Part shown: piece by piece, positions 4,818-5,229 of the stretch | How positions within the stretch are numbered: position 1 is the stretch's first letter | Layout: the number at the start of each line of letters is the position of its first letter | Origin: Leucothrix mucor | GTDB lineage: Bacteria > Pseudomonadota > Gammaproteobacteria > Thiotrichales > Thiotrichaceae | Assembly (NCBI GenBank): GCA_011322515.1 | Contig: DRMS01000372.1 | Coordinates: 1 to 5,229, forward strand | Length of the DNA: 5,229 nt | Reading direction: 5' to 3' | Program-made: the position numbers and the translations under genes | Notes under the pieces: model-generated | Told to the model about the DNA's origin: nothing | Databases searched by the model: none | Seen by the model: the letters and a program-made list of their open reading frames with translations, nothing else

Positions 4818-5229
4818 ATTAATACTAATTACAGCAAACTCAGCAATAAGCAAACAGGCATTTTGCTCATCTCCATCCTCATTGTTGCCCTCTGCGGTAT
4901 TGCCTATGAGTTAATTATCAGCACTGTTTCCAGTTATTTATTGGGTAATAGTGTTTATCAATTCTCACTTACCATTGGCTTTTTTATGTTTGCGATGGGG
5001 GTTGGCTCTTACCTATCTAAGCTGCTTAGTGATGATCATATACAAAATTTCATTAGCGTAGAAATAGCTATTTCACTGGTTGGTGGTGTGTGTAGCTTAT
5101 TGTTATTTATTGCCTTTCCCATGGTAAGGGCGCTTTATGATGTGACCATGTATAGCCTAATTTTAATGATTGGCACACTGGTGGGTATGGAAATTCCTAT
5201 CCTAACCTCTATTTTATCGCAAAAACAAA
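4818..5229 (+). CDS. Membrane-embedded spermidine synthase (SpeE-like), N-terminal part, runs off right edge
   Basis: The frame is open from 4806 (after TAA 4803-4805) to the window end. From ATT 4818 it gives 137 residues. They hold four hydrophobic segments (about 14-35, 49-66, 78-102 and 107-130). The sequence ALCGIAYEL (24-32), SYLLGNSVYQFS (39-50) and FAMGVGSYLSKLL (58-70) is the N-terminal membrane part of the polyamine aminopropyltransferases that carry membrane helices ahead of the catalytic domain. The catalytic domain, which would transfer aminopropyl from decarboxylated S-adenosylmethionine to putrescine or a related amine, lies beyond the window. No ATG, GTG or TTG is in frame before the first helix. 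ATT 4818 is the best start, with AAGAG (4804-4808) 9 nt upstream. Speed of recognition rests on recalled motifs, not a search. No clear promoter is seen; the nearest upstream gene is the lipoprotein. Confidence 0.82.
   Translation, partial: MNTNYSKLSNKQTGILLISILIVALCGIAYELIISTVSSYLLGNSVYQFSLTIGFFMFAMGVGSYLSKLLSDDHIQNFISVEIAISLVGGVCSLLLFIAFPMVRALYDVTMYSLILMIGTLVGMEIPILTSILSQKQ

Noticed and set aside
5016..5025. TCTAAGCTGC inside speE, identical to ten bases of the CRISPR repeat
   Set aside because: The match stops there, it lies in conserved coding sequence, and the stem of the repeat is not continued. Chance is the simplest explanation; it is not a stray repeat or an anti-repeat.

Overview
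The window looks like chromosomal DNA of an AT-rich gammaproteobacterium. The CRISPR repeat is of the type I-F (Csy/Ypest) class, which is mostly gammaproteobacterial. The intergenic spaces hold palindromic repeats, including a GTAG-type REP pair, of a kind common in genomes of that class. No species can be named from the sequence alone.

Layout, left to right. (1) The 3' part of a Fmt-like formyltransferase gene (3-707, + strand) enters from outside the window. (2) Fourteen bases after its stop codon begins a type I-F CRISPR array (722-1954) with 21 identical 28-bp repeats and 20 spacers. It reads on the minus strand, so the newest spacers lie at the right end. No cas gene lies in the window. 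(3) An AT-rich leader and promoter region (1955-2409) separates the array from a divergent + strand gene set. It contains a perfect 12-bp inverted repeat and further small hairpins. (4) The + strand set is speD (pyruvoyl S-adenosylmethionine decarboxylase), a GNAT-type acetyltransferase gene 2 bp downstream, a 53-bp palindromic repeat, a gene for a small lipoprotein with a Gly/Met-rich segment and a Ser/Arg-rich tail, about 400 bp of nested palindromic repeats, and the start of a membrane-embedded spermidine synthase (SpeE-like) that runs off the right edge.

SpeD makes decarboxylated S-adenosylmethionine, the aminopropyl donor used by SpeE-type enzymes, so the outer two genes form a pathway. 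The acidic acetyltransferase and the lipoprotein between them probably belong to the same polyamine or envelope-linked module, but this is inferred from position. The SpeE-like frame has no ATG, GTG or TTG ahead of its first membrane helix; an ATT codon with an upstream AAGAG is the best start.

The most interesting points are the apparently orphan I-F array with a foldback newest spacer and one 37-bp spacer, the inverted repeat in the leader, the four-gene polyamine module, the ATT start, and the repeat nest just before that gene. I did not find a clearly new system.
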